Assembly: GCF_027322205.1 (NCBI RefSeq)
Contig: NZ_DAHVHY010000003.1
Span: 17,966 to 81,965, forward strand
DNA length: 64,000 nucleotides
Origin: Acidithiobacillus sp.
GTDB lineage: Bacteria; Pseudomonadota; Gammaproteobacteria; Acidithiobacillales; Acidithiobacillaceae
Direction: 5' to 3'
In this document: piece by piece, positions 42,629-51,172 of the stretch
How the letters are laid out: every line of letters begins with the position of its first letter
Position numbering within the stretch: position 1 is the first letter of the stretch
Program-made: the position numbers and the translations under genes
Notes under the pieces: model-generated
Database searches by the model: none
What the model was told of the DNA's origin: nothing
What the model saw: only the letters and a program-made list of their open reading frames with translations

Positions 42629-42682
42629 ATCAGACTGCCCCGTATTACGCGTAACACCATACTAACCTGGAGAGGAACCCTT

Positions 42683-43411
42683 ATGTCCCAGATTACATCT
42701 GAATGGATTCAGCTCGATAATGGTCCCCGTGCCTGGTACGCCCGGCCTGCCGGTGCGGGTCCCCATCCGGCCATTGTGGTATTCATTGAAGCCTTTGGCG
42801 TCAATGCCCATTTCCAGGACGTCGCTGAGCGTCTCGCCAAAGCCGGATATTGTGCCATTGTTCCCGACCTTTATCATGGCAAGATCTATGAATATTCAGA
42901 CTTTAATGGGGCCATCGGCCATCTCAGGACACTGCACGATGACCTTGCCATGCAAGAAGCCGGACTGGCCATCGCGGCATTGCAGCAGCGCGCTGAAGTA
43001 CGCAAAAACGCGATTGGTGTGCTGGGCTTCTGCATGGGTGGGCGTTTTGCCTTCATGGCGAATGCCGTCCATGCGGACAAACTCAGCGCCTCCGTGGCTT
43101 TTTATGGTGCTGGTATCGCTCCTGATCAGGACCCGGCCGGACGCAAGCCCCTGCTGCATCTGGTGGATCAGATGCGCGCCCCACTGCTGCTACTGTATGG
43201 CGCGGAAGATCAGTCCATCACCCCCGAAGAGCATGGCCGCATTGCTACCGCGCTGAGCACCGCGCAAAAGCGCTATACCCTGACCCTCTTCCCAGGCGCA
43301 CCACACGGCTTTTTTGCTGATCCACGGGACAGTTTCCGTCCGGAGGCGGCTAAAGAAGGCTGGCGTCTGGCGCTCGACCACTTCGCCCGTCATCTCGGAA
43401 CCACGGCATGA
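42683..43411 (+). CDS. Dienelactone hydrolase family protein
   Basis: Alpha/beta hydrolase with the DLH triad visible: Cys in GFCMGG, Asp in GAEDQSI, His in GAPHGFF, plus the EAFGVNAH loop with the Glu that partners the Cys. 242 residues is typical. A strong GGAGAGG precedes the ATG. The stop overlaps the next ATG by ATGA. DLH proteins open lactone rings in chlorocatechol degradation, but most bacterial members have unknown substrates. Confidence 0.92.
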   Translation: MSQITSEWIQLDNGPRAWYARPAGAGPHPAIVVFIEAFGVNAHFQDVAERLAKAGYCAIVPDLYHGKIYEYSDFNGAIGHLRTLHDDLAMQEAGLAIAALQQRAEVRKNAIGVLGFCMGGRFAFMANAVHADKLSASVAFYGAGIAPDQDPAGRKPLLHLVDQMRAPLLLLYGAEDQSITPEEHGRIATALSTAQKRYTLTLFPGAPHGFFADPRDSFRPEAAKEGWRLALDHFARHLGTTA

Positions 43412-44484
43412 GTCTGAAGCTTTTTTCATCCTGGACCTTGCGCAGTGTCGAGTTGCGTAACCGCATCTGTGTGGCACCCATGTGCCAGTACGCCACCCCG
43501 GATGGAGTGGCGAGTGACTGGCACATGGTGCACCTCGGCAGCCGCGCTGTGGGTGGTGCGGGCTTGGTCATGGTCGAGGCCAGCGCAGTAAGTCCGGAGG
43601 GTCGTATTTCTCCCCGCGACCTGGGCATCTGGACTGATGCCCAGGCACGGGCCCTGGCACCCATCGTCGCCTTCATGAAGGAACAGGGGGCGGTTACCGC
43701 CATCCAGATCGCGCATGCCGGACGGAAGGCCTCCACACAGCCGCCCTTCCTCGGTGGTCATCCTATTGCAGCGAATACAGAGGACGGCTGGGAGCCGGTA
43801 GGACCCAGTGCCCTGCCCTTTAGCCATAGCCACACGTCACCACATGCTATGGTCGAACGAGACCTGGAAAAGGTACGCAAAGATTTTGTGGCCGCAACCC
43901 GACGAGCTCTCGCGGCGGGTTTTCAAGTGCTGGAATTGCACATGGCCCACGGCTATTTGCTGCACAATTTTCTCTCTCCGATCAGCAATCAACGCACCGA
44001 CACCTACGGCGGCAGCCTGGAAAACCGTATGCGCCTGCCCCTCGAAATCACCGATGCCGTACGTGCGGCCTGGCCCGAACACCTGCCCCTCTGGGTGCGC
44101 ATCTCCGCTACAGACTGGGTCCGCGGCGGCTGGGATTTGGAGCAATCTGTGACCCTTTCCAAGATACTCAAAGCACATGGCGTCGATGTTATCGATTGCA
44201 GCAGCGGCGGCATGACGCCCGACGCGGTGATCCCCGCCGGTCCCGGCTTCCAGACGCCCTTCGCCAGCATTATCCGCCAGAAGGCGGGCATTCCCACAGT
44301 CGCGGTCGGCTTGATCACCGAGGCCATACAGGCCGAGCATATCCTCGTCACGGAGCAGGCCGATGGCGTAGCCCTGGCGCGTGAACTGCTGCGCAATCCC
44401 TACTGGCCCCTCCACGCTGCCGGGGAACTCGGTGTAGATGTCGCCTGGCCTGAGCAGTATGACCGCGCCAGACCGCGCCCCTGA
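43408..44484 (+). CDS. Old yellow enzyme, YqjM-like NAD(P)H:flavin oxidoreductase
   Basis: FMN ene-reductase, 358 residues. APMCQYATPDG carries the YqjM-type cysteine that tunes the flavin, QIAHAGRKAS and HMAHGYLLHNFLSPISNQRTDTYGGSLENR are the substrate and FMN segments. Members reduce activated C=C bonds of enones, quinones or nitro compounds. Translationally coupled to the dienelactone hydrolase; a terminator follows, so the tetR unit likely ends here. Confidence 0.93.
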   Translation: MSLKLFSSWTLRSVELRNRICVAPMCQYATPDGVASDWHMVHLGSRAVGGAGLVMVEASAVSPEGRISPRDLGIWTDAQARALAPIVAFMKEQGAVTAIQIAHAGRKASTQPPFLGGHPIAANTEDGWEPVGPSALPFSHSHTSPHAMVERDLEKVRKDFVAATRRALAAGFQVLELHMAHGYLLHNFLSPISNQRTDTYGGSLENRMRLPLEITDAVRAAWPEHLPLWVRISATDWVRGGWDLEQSVTLSKILKAHGVDVIDCSSGGMTPDAVIPAGPGFQTPFASIIRQKAGIPTVAVGLITEAIQAEHILVTEQADGVALARELLRNPYWPLHAAGELGVDVAWPEQYDRARPRP

Positions 44485-44524
44485 TAACCGCCGGTAGAGG
44501 AAAGTAACCACCTCTTTGAACGCC

Positions 44525-44554
44525 AACCGGGGCAGGTGCATTCCTGTCCCGGTT
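44525..44554 (+). terminator. Rho-independent terminator after the old yellow enzyme gene
   Basis: AACCGGGGCAGG, loop TGCATT, CCTGTCCCGGTT: a 12-bp stem with one G-T wobble, followed by TCTTTAT. It lies 40 bases after the stop and 50 bases before the next gene. Confidence 0.75.
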
Positions 44555-44603
44555 TCTTTATGCAGGCGTCTTTCTTATTCGCTGCCACTACGGAACCGTA
44601 TCC

Positions 44604-45527
44604 ATGACCAGAGAATCGCCAGATCCCATGGCTCTGCTACCATTTACTGCCCTTGCCCTGCTCTCCCTGATCTGGGGCTATAACTGGGTGGTTATGAAAG
44701 TCGCCATTGCGGACTGCCCGCCCCTGCTCTTTGCAACCTTGCGTGTCTGGGTGAGTGTACTGGTGCTCATTCCGCTGATGCTGTGGATGAAGCGGCCATT
44801 GGCCATGCCCGCAGCGCGTTACATCATTCCTTTTGGTTTGTTGCAGACCACCGGCTTCGTCGGTCTTGCCCTGTGGGCACTGGAATATGACGGGGCAGGC
44901 AAAACAGCGATCCTCGTCTACATGATGCCTATCTGGCTCATTATTTTTGCCTGGCCCGTGCTGGGCGAACGCCTGCATGGCTTGCAGTGGCCTGCTCTGG
45001 CTCTGGCCTTGCTCGGTCTGGTAGCCATCCTCCGGCCCTGGAGCTTTAGCGGTGACTGGACCGGCAGTCTGCTTGCCCTGCTGTCAGGAATTTTATGGGC
45101 CGCCTCTGCCCTCTGGCAGAAGCGTTATGCGCCGCCGGGCCTGGATCTCTTTAACGGCACCCTCTGGCAAAGCATTTTTGGCGGATTGGGCCTGATCATC
45201 CTCACCTTACTGATGGACCCGCTGCAAGTGCACTGGACACCACTGTTTATCGGCGCGCTGCTCTATAACGCCATCCCCGGAACCGCTCTCGCCTATTTTC
45301 TCTGGGCCTATGCCTTGCAGGAACTCCCATCGGGCATTGCCGGTATGGGCACCCTGGCAGTACCACTGATCGGCGTGGTTGCTGCCTGGCTGCAATTGGG
45401 CGAGCGGCCGGGCCACTGGGAGGGAATCGGCATGGCTGGCATTTTTATCGCCCTGGCTTTGGTGGGCTGGCGACACCTGCGCCCTCGCAATCGCGACGAC
45501 ATTATCCTGCCCACCGGGCAGGAGTAA
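44604..45527 (+). CDS. EamA/DMT-family transporter
   Basis: 307 residues with about ten membrane segments in two EamA repeats (LSLIWGYNWVVMKVAIADCPPLLFATLR and LALLSGILWAASALWQKR). Members export amino acids or metabolites; the substrate is unknown. It is separated from the tetR unit by a terminator and meets the next gene convergently after 6 bases. Confidence 0.85.
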   Translation: MTRESPDPMALLPFTALALLSLIWGYNWVVMKVAIADCPPLLFATLRVWVSVLVLIPLMLWMKRPLAMPAARYIIPFGLLQTTGFVGLALWALEYDGAGKTAILVYMMPIWLIIFAWPVLGERLHGLQWPALALALLGLVAILRPWSFSGDWTGSLLALLSGILWAASALWQKRYAPPGLDLFNGTLWQSIFGGLGLIILTLLMDPLQVHWTPLFIGALLYNAIPGTALAYFLWAYALQELPSGIAGMGTLAVPLIGVVAAWLQLGERPGHWEGIGMAGIFIALALVGWRHLRPRNRDDIILPTGQE

Positions 45528-45533
45528 CACGTC

Positions 45534-46160
45534 TCAGACAGGGTTCGTCAGCGGTTCTGCCAACAATTTTTGCACCTGTCCCAGCGTCGCTCGTCGCAAA
45601 GGCTTGCCATCCACAGGAGATGCAGGGCTGCGCCGATCCTCATCCAGATCAAAGAGCACCAGGCGCAAATCCGCGCTGGCATAATTCAATTTTAGGGAAG
45701 GATAGTCGCGGGCTGGCGCATCCCCATAATGGAGTCGCTGCCAGGCTTCTTCATAAGCGACCTGCTGATCCATCAGAAAAAAGAGCACACTCTCCGGCGT
45801 ATCGGCAAAAAGATGGAGCGTGATGGCCGTATGGCGCGTCGCCGTCCCGCTCAGGACCGGCCCGGTCAAGCGCGGCTGAAACTCAGTGAGCCAGTGCATA
45901 GCTTGCAATGCCTGCTCGCGGAGCTGGCGTAACTCCGCACTATGAGCCTCGCCATGAAAAAGTTGCAGACGCGAATGCAATTCCTCTTCAATCTCCGCAT
46001 TACTTGGCCAACCCTGCTGGGCATCGCCCCCCACCCCCAAGCGCCGGGCCGCCTTTTCCTTGGCCACCCGAAAGTCCACCACGCCCTCATCGGCCATGAT
46101 TCGTGCCGACTCCACCACCAGCAAGCGCCGCAAACGGGATTGTTGCTGTGACTTGGCCAT
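45534..46160 (-). CDS. Conserved-looking protein of unknown function
   Basis: 208 residues from the ATG at 46160 (GGGGTG six bases upstream). The track ORF continues upstream through the tRNA-Leu gene, which cannot be coding. The N-terminal part (LRRLLVVESARIMADEGVVDFRVAKEKAARRLGV) is a helical pattern I have seen in uncharacterised proteobacterial proteins, followed by NAEIEEELHSRLQLF. No catalytic motif or membrane segment was seen. Confidence 0.65.
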   Translation of the reverse strand: MAKSQQQSRLRRLLVVESARIMADEGVVDFRVAKEKAARRLGVGGDAQQGWPSNAEIEEELHSRLQLFHGEAHSAELRQLREQALQAMHWLTEFQPRLTGPVLSGTATRHTAITLHLFADTPESVLFFLMDQQVAYEEAWQRLHYGDAPARDYPSLKLNYASADLRLVLFDLDEDRRSPASPVDGKPLRRATLGQVQKLLAEPLTNPV

Positions 46161-46177
46161 CTTTTGCACCCCGGTCA

Positions 46178-46206
46178 TTGTCCGCAAACGCCATTCCGCA
46201 TAAGAT
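46178..46206 (+). promoter_or_regulatory. tRNA-Leu promoter
   Basis: TTGTCC (46178-46183), 17-base spacer, TAAGAT (46201-46206), ending 9 bases before the mature tRNA. It is divergent from, and directly adjacent to, the unknown gene at 46160. Confidence 0.5.
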
Positions 46207-46215
46207 AGCGCGAAT

Positions 46216-46300
46216 GCGAGAGTGGCGGAATTGGTAGACGCACTGGATTTAGGTTCCAGCGGTTTAGGCCGTGCGAGTTCGAGTCTCGCCTTTCGCACCA
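46216..46300 (+). tRNA. tRNA-Leu (anticodon UAG)
   Basis: 85 nucleotides with CCA encoded. Acceptor stem GCGAGAG pairs with CTTTCGC; anticodon stem CTGGA/TCCAG holds loop TTTAGGT with TAG at 46250-46252; the long variable arm expected of a class II tRNA and the T arm with GTTCGAGTC are present. Reads CUA and, with modification, other CUN codons. Confidence 0.95.
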
Positions 46301-46390
46301 ATAGCTTCCACGCATTGGCGAAGCGGCAGCGTGCGATGACTGCGCCAGATTCCAACTGCTGCACACCGAAGATAACGTACTGAGTTGATG

Positions 46391-46510
46391 ATGCGTGTTT
46401 ACATGGATACCAGCGTTCTGGTAGTTGCCCGCACGCGAGAGCCGCATGCCGATCTTGCACAGACCGTGGCTAGTCACCCAAGGTGGCGGATACCTGATAT
46501 TCTCGATTGA
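46391..46510 (+). pseudogene. Truncated PIN-domain (VapC-like) fragment
   Basis: A 39-codon ORF starting MRVYMDTSVLVVARTREPHA, the first strand and helix of a PIN nuclease with its first catalytic Asp (DTS), then a stop after IPDILD. The rest of the domain is absent. The remaining gap 46511-46685 contains only overlapping short ORFs on both strands that I do not recognise. It sits 90 bases behind tRNA-Leu, a frequent integration position, and is probably debris of a toxin gene. Confidence 0.45.
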
Positions 46511-46685
46511 TGCAGAGGGTATCCACTTCACCCACCTGGGCAGGCGCCTGTGCATGCAATTTTTTGAGCAGGTTGCGCACCTGCGCGGTCAGTGGTTCAG
46601 GCTGTAAACATTGGCAAATATCCTTTGATCCTGCGAGCGCCGGATGGGCTATGCGAACTCGGCGCACGATCGGAAGGATAAGCTG

Positions 46686-47555
46686 CTATCGTGCCGCCAC
46701 CGCCAGTGCCCTGGACCCGGCCCAGTGGCGGGCAAACTGCCGCGCCCCCCGGCCACTGCGCGAGCCGCGCTGCAAGGCCCAGCGCAGGGCTTCCTCCCGC
46801 CATTCCGCCTGCGGCGTCCGCACTCCCAGACGCTGCAGATGGATAATGCAAATATCCAGATACATGGCCTGATCAAAGGGATAAAAGCCCAGCCATAAGC
46901 CGAAGCGCTCGGAGAGGCTGATTTTTTCTTCCGCCGTCTCGCCGGGGATGATCTCCTCACCGTGGCGGTGATATTCCTCATTGTCGGCGAAATGGCGCGG
47001 CATCAGGTGCCGCCGGTTGCTGGTGGCGTAGAGCAGCACATTGTCCGGACGCGCCTCCACCCCTCCGTCCAGCAGCGACTTGAGGGCCTTGTAGCCGGGG
47101 TCATCGGCGCCGAAAGACAGGTCATCGCAGAAGAGCACGAAGTAATAAGCCTGTCGTGGATCGGCCGCCTGCAGCGCCGCCAGAATCTCCGGCAGGTCGA
47201 GGATGCCATCCGGATCGATTTCAATCACCCGCAGCCCCTGATCCGCATAGCGACGCAGGAGCGCCTTGACCAGCGAAGACTTGCCTGTGCCCCGCCCGCC
47301 CCAGAGCAAGGCGTCATTGGCGGGAAAACCGGCGACAAACTGGCGGGTATTCAAGTCCAGTGCGGCCTTGGTGTCTTCGATACCCAGCAATTCGTCCATC
47401 TCCGGCAAGTCCACGCGCGCCACCCCCTCCAGACGGCCGCCGAGGGGCAGGTGGCGCCAGCGAGCGGCCTTCACCTCGGTAAAATCCGGCAGGGGGTGGC
47501 TGCCGCCATCCCCCAAAAGCGCGGCCAAACTCTGGATGATCAGTTGACGTTCCAC
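46686..47555 (-). CDS. DUF815-type AAA ATPase
   Basis: 289 residues. Walker A GGRGTGKSSLVKAL is near residue 90 and the Walker B-like region VLFCDDLSF follows; NVLLYATSNRRHLMPRHF is the sensor 1 block typical of the DUF815 family. GTG start at 47555 with AAGGAG 10 bases upstream. These small ATPases are widespread in proteobacteria but of unknown function. It is divergent from yciB. Confidence 0.85.
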   Translation of the reverse strand: MERQLIIQSLAALLGDGGSHPLPDFTEVKAARWRHLPLGGRLEGVARVDLPEMDELLGIEDTKAALDLNTRQFVAGFPANDALLWGGRGTGKSSLVKALLRRYADQGLRVIEIDPDGILDLPEILAALQAADPRQAYYFVLFCDDLSFGADDPGYKALKSLLDGGVEARPDNVLLYATSNRRHLMPRHFADNEEYHRHGEEIIPGETAEEKISLSERFGLWLGFYPFDQAMYLDICIIHLQRLGVRTPQAEWREEALRWALQRGSRSGRGARQFARHWAGSRALAVAAR

Positions 47556-47619
47556 TGTCCACGAACTCCTTTCTGTGATTAGATAGTCTAGAGTTTAACC
47601 CCATTTACTGCGGCGCGTC

Positions 47620-48177
47620 ATGAAACTGCTTACCGACTTCCTCCCCATCATTCTCTTTTTCATCGCCTACAAGATGCATGGCATCTACACGGCCACCGAG
47701 GTACTCATCGCCGCCGCCATCGTGCTGATGGGCTGGCAGTGGTGGCGGCGCGGCAGGGTCGAAACCATGACCTGGATCTCCACACTGCTGATCCTCGCCT
47801 TCGGCGGCCTGACTCTGTACTTCCATAACGATATCTTCATCAAGATCAAACCCAGCATTCTCTATGTGCTGTTCGCGGCGGCCCTGCTCTTTACCCACTG
47901 GCGCGAGGAGCCGCTCCTGCAACGCTTGATGGGCGGGCAGTTGCCCGCGGCCCTCCCCCGCTCCTTCTGGCGGCGCCTCAATGGCTACTGGATTGCCTTC
48001 TTTCTCTTCGGGGCGGCCTTGAATCTGATCGTGGCCTACGCATTTTCGACGGGTATCTGGGTGGATTTCAAACTCTTCGGCATGCTCGCCATCACCGTCA
48101 TTTTCGTGCTCTTTCAAGCGGTGGTGATCTCGCGTGCTTTGCCGCAAGAGGCGAAGGATGGCGATTCGTCGGCGTAG
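47620..48177 (+). CDS. yciB: Inner membrane septation/morphology protein YciB (IspZ)
   Basis: 185 residues with about five or six membrane helices. MKLLTDFLPIILFFIAYK is the standard N-terminus, with KIKPSILYVLFAAALLF and FWRRLNGYWIAFFLF as the conserved blocks. The protein interacts with cell elongation and division factors in E. coli. It leads an apparent yciB-yciI-bolA run, the usual neighbourhood for yciB in gammaproteobacteria. Confidence 0.93.
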   Translation: MKLLTDFLPIILFFIAYKMHGIYTATEVLIAAAIVLMGWQWWRRGRVETMTWISTLLILAFGGLTLYFHNDIFIKIKPSILYVLFAAALLFTHWREEPLLQRLMGGQLPAALPRSFWRRLNGYWIAFFLFGAALNLIVAYAFSTGIWVDFKLFGMLAITVIFVLFQAVVISRALPQEAKDGDSSA

Positions 48178-48260
48178 TCGCTGATTAGCGGAGACGGTTG
48201 CCAACGGACTGCAAATGGGGCAGCTTTAGGGCATACATCTCACCGACAGGAAAAAGGTTC

Positions 48261-48563
48261 ATGTATTACTGCATTATTGGCACGGACAATCCCGATTCCC
48301 TGAGCAAGCGCCAGACGGCGCGGGGCGATCATCTGGCGCGCCTGCATCAATTGCAATCCGAGGGGCGTTTACTGACTGCGGGGCCATTTCCCGCCATAGA
48401 CAGTGAAGAACCGGGCGAAGCGGGCTTTACCGGCAGCCTGATCATTGCCCGTTTTGACTCGCTGGAGGATGCCCATACCTGGGCTGCCGCCGAACCTTAT
48501 CTCAGTGCCGGTGTTTACGCAGATGTCAGCGTTCGCCCTTATAAAGGAGTATTTTTGCCATGA
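48261..48563 (+). CDS. yciI: YciI-like protein
   Basis: 100-residue protein of the YCII family: [14 protein letters not shown] at the start, [15 protein letters not shown], then [13 protein letters not shown] and [13 protein letters not shown]. The active-site-like His and Asp are in the RGDHL segment. The ATG at 48261 follows AGGAAAAAGG. The stop overlaps bolA by ATGA. Function is unknown; the fold suggests an enzyme. Confidence 0.9.
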   Translation: MYYCIIGTDNPDSLSKRQTARGDHLARLHQLQSEGRLLTAGPFPAIDSEEPGEAGFTGSLIIARFDSLEDAHTWAAAEPYLSAGVYADVSVRPYKGVFLP

Positions 48564-48870
48564 ACAAAGAAATCCTTGGTAATTTATTGCGTGACGCCCT
48601 GAGTCCGGAATTCCTGGAAATCAATGACCGGACGGAATCCCACAGCGGTCATGCGTCGTCCGGCGGTGGCGGGCATTACGAGGTGAGCATTGTCAGCAGC
48701 CAGTTCGCGGGCTTGGCCCATTGGCACGTCACCGTCTGGTCAATACGGCCACCGACCCGGTGCGTCAGGAGATACACGCGCTGTCGATCAAGGCCTATAG
48801 CCCGGAGGAGTATGCCGCCCAAAACCCGCCCAAAACACAGCGTCCAGCCATCGCCCTGAATGTCCTTTAG
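48560..48870 (+). pseudogene. bolA: BolA-family protein, reading frame interrupted by a one-base gap
   Basis: Frame 1 (ATG 48560) reads a BolA N-terminus ending HYEVSIVSSQFAGLA at about 48713. The family-typical continuation RHRLVNTATDPVRQEIHALSIKAYSPEEY then appears in another frame and runs to TAG at 48870. Inserting one C at the CCC of 48711-48713 restores a 103-residue BolA (…FAGLAPLARHRLV…). The ORF track instead shows a 99-residue frame with a nonsensical tail. BolA proteins partner monothiol glutaredoxins in iron regulation, so the loss or the sequencing error matters. Confidence 0.85.
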
Positions 48871-48885
48871 GGGCGGCGTGCTCAG

Positions 48886-50199
48886 ATGCCAGCCGATAGC
48901 TTCGTCCGCAGCTTCCGCGAGTCTTCGCCCTACATTCATCGCTTTCGCGGGCAGACCTTCGTCATCAATTTCGGTGGCGACGCCCTGGCGGATGGCAGCA
49001 TCCGCAGCCTCGCCCATGACATCGCCCTGCTCAACAGCCTGGGCATCAATGTCGTTCTGGTGCACGGGGCCGGGCCGCAGATTGACGCGGCACTGCTGGC
49101 CCACCAACTGCGCACCGAGCGGGTCAATGGCAAGCGCATCACCGACCTGGCGGCCATGCAGGTACTCCGCGAGGCGGTAGGCGGCGCCCGTCTGGTGGTG
49201 GAGGCGGCATTGTCCGAGGGGCAAATGGGCTCGCCCATGGCCCATGCCGGGTTGCAGGTGGTCAGCGGCAACTTCATCATCGCCCAGCCCCTTGGGGTGC
49301 TGGAGGGGGTGGATTACCAATATACCGGGCAGGTGCGCAGGGTAGCGACAGAGGCCATCCAACGCCATCTTGCCGCCGACGAAATCGTCCTGCTCTCCCC
49401 CATCGGCGTCTCGCCGACGGGCACCCTGTTCAACATCCGCGCGGAGGAAGTGGCCGTAGCAGCTGCCTTGGCCTTGCACGCCGCCAAGCTGGTTTTTTTC
49501 ATGGACGAAGACGGCGTGACCGATGCCCAGGGCCAACTCCTGCGCCAGGTTACGTTGTCCGAGCTGCCGGAGTTGCTCACGCGGGACGACATCCAAGGTG
49601 ACTTGCGCGAACATCTGCACAGTGCCGCCATCGCCTGCGCCGGAACGGTGGATCGTGTCCATCTCATATCCCGGCAGGTGGATGGTGCGCTGCTGCGCGA
49701 ACTCTTCACCCGCGACGGCCTCGGTACACTCATATCTCAAGACCCTTTTGAGCACCTGCGGACCGCCACCGTCGCCGACATCCCCGGCATCCTTGACCTG
49801 ATCGGTCCCATGGAAGAGCGCGGCGTGCTGGTGCGGCGCAGCCGGGAACGCCTCGAAATGGAAGCCAATCGTTTTGTGGTCATGGAACGGGACGGCAAGA
49901 TCATCGGCTGTGCAGCCATGTATCCCTACCCTGATCAGGGAATGGCCGAAGTCGCCTGCCTCGCGGTGGACGGCCACTATCGCCGCCAGGGGCGCGGTGA
50001 GCAACTGCTCGACTACTGTCTGGAGCAGGCGCGGGAGCAGAAGCTGGAGCAGATTTTCGTGCTCAGCACCCAGACGACCCACTGGTTTCTGGAGCGCGGC
50101 TTTCACCACAGCACCCTGGAGGATTTACCGGTACCGCGGCAGCACCTCTACAACTTCCAGCGCCGTAGTCAGGTATTTTTTCGCAGCCTGATCGCCTGA
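48886..50199 (+). CDS. argA: N-acetylglutamate synthase
   Basis: First enzyme of arginine synthesis, 437 residues: an amino acid kinase-like domain (about 20-290: TFVINFGGDALADGS, HGAGPQID) that binds arginine, then a GNAT domain (VACLAVDGHYRRQGRGEQLLDYCLEQA) that acetylates glutamate. The C-terminus ends with FHHSTLEDLPVPRQHLYNFQRRSQVF, as in ArgA. It starts 15 bases after the bolA stop and is convergent with the NYN gene. Confidence 0.95.
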   Translation: MPADSFVRSFRESSPYIHRFRGQTFVINFGGDALADGSIRSLAHDIALLNSLGINVVLVHGAGPQIDAALLAHQLRTERVNGKRITDLAAMQVLREAVGGARLVVEAALSEGQMGSPMAHAGLQVVSGNFIIAQPLGVLEGVDYQYTGQVRRVATEAIQRHLAADEIVLLSPIGVSPTGTLFNIRAEEVAVAAALALHAAKLVFFMDEDGVTDAQGQLLRQVTLSELPELLTRDDIQGDLREHLHSAAIACAGTVDRVHLISRQVDGALLRELFTRDGLGTLISQDPFEHLRTATVADIPGILDLIGPMEERGVLVRRSRERLEMEANRFVVMERDGKIIGCAAMYPYPDQGMAEVACLAVDGHYRRQGRGEQLLDYCLEQAREQKLEQIFVLSTQTTHWFLERGFHHSTLEDLPVPRQHLYNFQRRSQVFFRSLIA

Positions 50200-50206
50200 A
50201 GTGGGG

Positions 50207-51166
50207 TCAGGAGGGCTCAGCGACCGTCTCATGCTCCTCGGACTCGTCTTCCAAAGAGGGGTCCGCCCCCCCCTCCCCCCGTTCCGTGACGGCGGCGCGG
50301 TCGGACTGCTTAGACAAGCCCCCGGTGCGGCCATCATAGCGATTGACCACCGTGCAGCGGCGGGCGATGAAGCCACCCTTTTCCGTCTCGCTGGGCTCAA
50401 TGTCAAACTCCAGAATGATGTCCCGGCTCGGGAGATCATCCGTATCCAGCTCGCGCGGCAAGTCAGAAATGTGGACAAAGGCCGACTCGTAAGGAGAGTC
50501 CTCCTGCCGGGTATCCGTCACCCACAAACGGGCGGAAATGGCGGTCAGAAAACGGATGAAGCCGAAACCACGGTCCGCCTCCCAGCGAATGCAGATACCG
50601 CGGATGCGTGAACCCATCTCCCCCCACGGCACCCGCACATCGCCGCGTAAGGGAATCAGACCCGGCACCAAATACCCCGAATAGAAGGCGTCGGCCTCGT
50701 GCTGCAATTCCCGGGAAACATTACGAAAGGCCAACACTTCGACCCGACACCCCTTGTTTTGCAAGGCGCGCACCACCTGCAAAAAGTCCCCGTCGCCGGT
50801 AACCAACAACACCTGGTCCAGTCGCTCCGACTGCAGCATCACATCCACAGCCAGATCGAGGTCGGCATTGGCCTTAGACATACTGTTACCTTCTTCGTCC
50901 ACAAACCAGCGCACCGGCTTTTCGATGATTTTCCAACCCAGATCGCGCACCGCCTGCTGATAGCCTCGAATCCGTTCCCGGTATTCATGGTCACGCTTCA
51001 TGCGCTCACCATCTACCGCCATATAGGTATTCAGGCGCAGCAACCGCGCCTCGTCCTCCCGTCCGGCGAAGCGCCGCAGCACGTCGTAACGCATGGAATA
51101 ACCGCCGTTGTAGCGAATATTTTCGGCATCCACATAGACGCCAATATGTAGCTCACCAGTACTCAT
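50207..51166 (-). CDS. NYN-domain ribonuclease-like protein fused to a cold-shock-like domain
   Basis: 319 residues. The N-terminal NYN (PIN-like) domain shows the acidic set YVDAENI (Asp13), ANADLDLAVDVML and VTGDGDFL expected for a metal-dependent nuclease. Residues about 185-275 (WEADRGFGFIRF, FVHISDLP, ILEFDIEPSE, ARRCTVV) are a cold-shock/S1-like RNA-binding fold with an insert. The tail is acidic and disordered. Its role is probably RNA-related. Same strand as ilvD, 6 bases downstream. Confidence 0.8.
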   Translation of the reverse strand: MSTGELHIGVYVDAENIRYNGGYSMRYDVLRRFAGREDEARLLRLNTYMAVDGERMKRDHEYRERIRGYQQAVRDLGWKIIEKPVRWFVDEEGNSMSKANADLDLAVDVMLQSERLDQVLLVTGDGDFLQVVRALQNKGCRVEVLAFRNVSRELQHEADAFYSGYLVPGLIPLRGDVRVPWGEMGSRIRGICIRWEADRGFGFIRFLTAISARLWVTDTRQEDSPYESAFVHISDLPRELDTDDLPSRDIILEFDIEPSETEKGGFIARRCTVVNRYDGRTGGLSKQSDRAAVTERGEGGADPSLEDESEEHETVAEPS

Positions 51167-51172
51167 AAATGC

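Noticed and set aside
46161-46460. N-terminal extension of the unknown gene through tRNA-Leu
   Set aside because: A tRNA with complete secondary structure lies in that region; the ATG at 46160 with a ribosome site is a better start.
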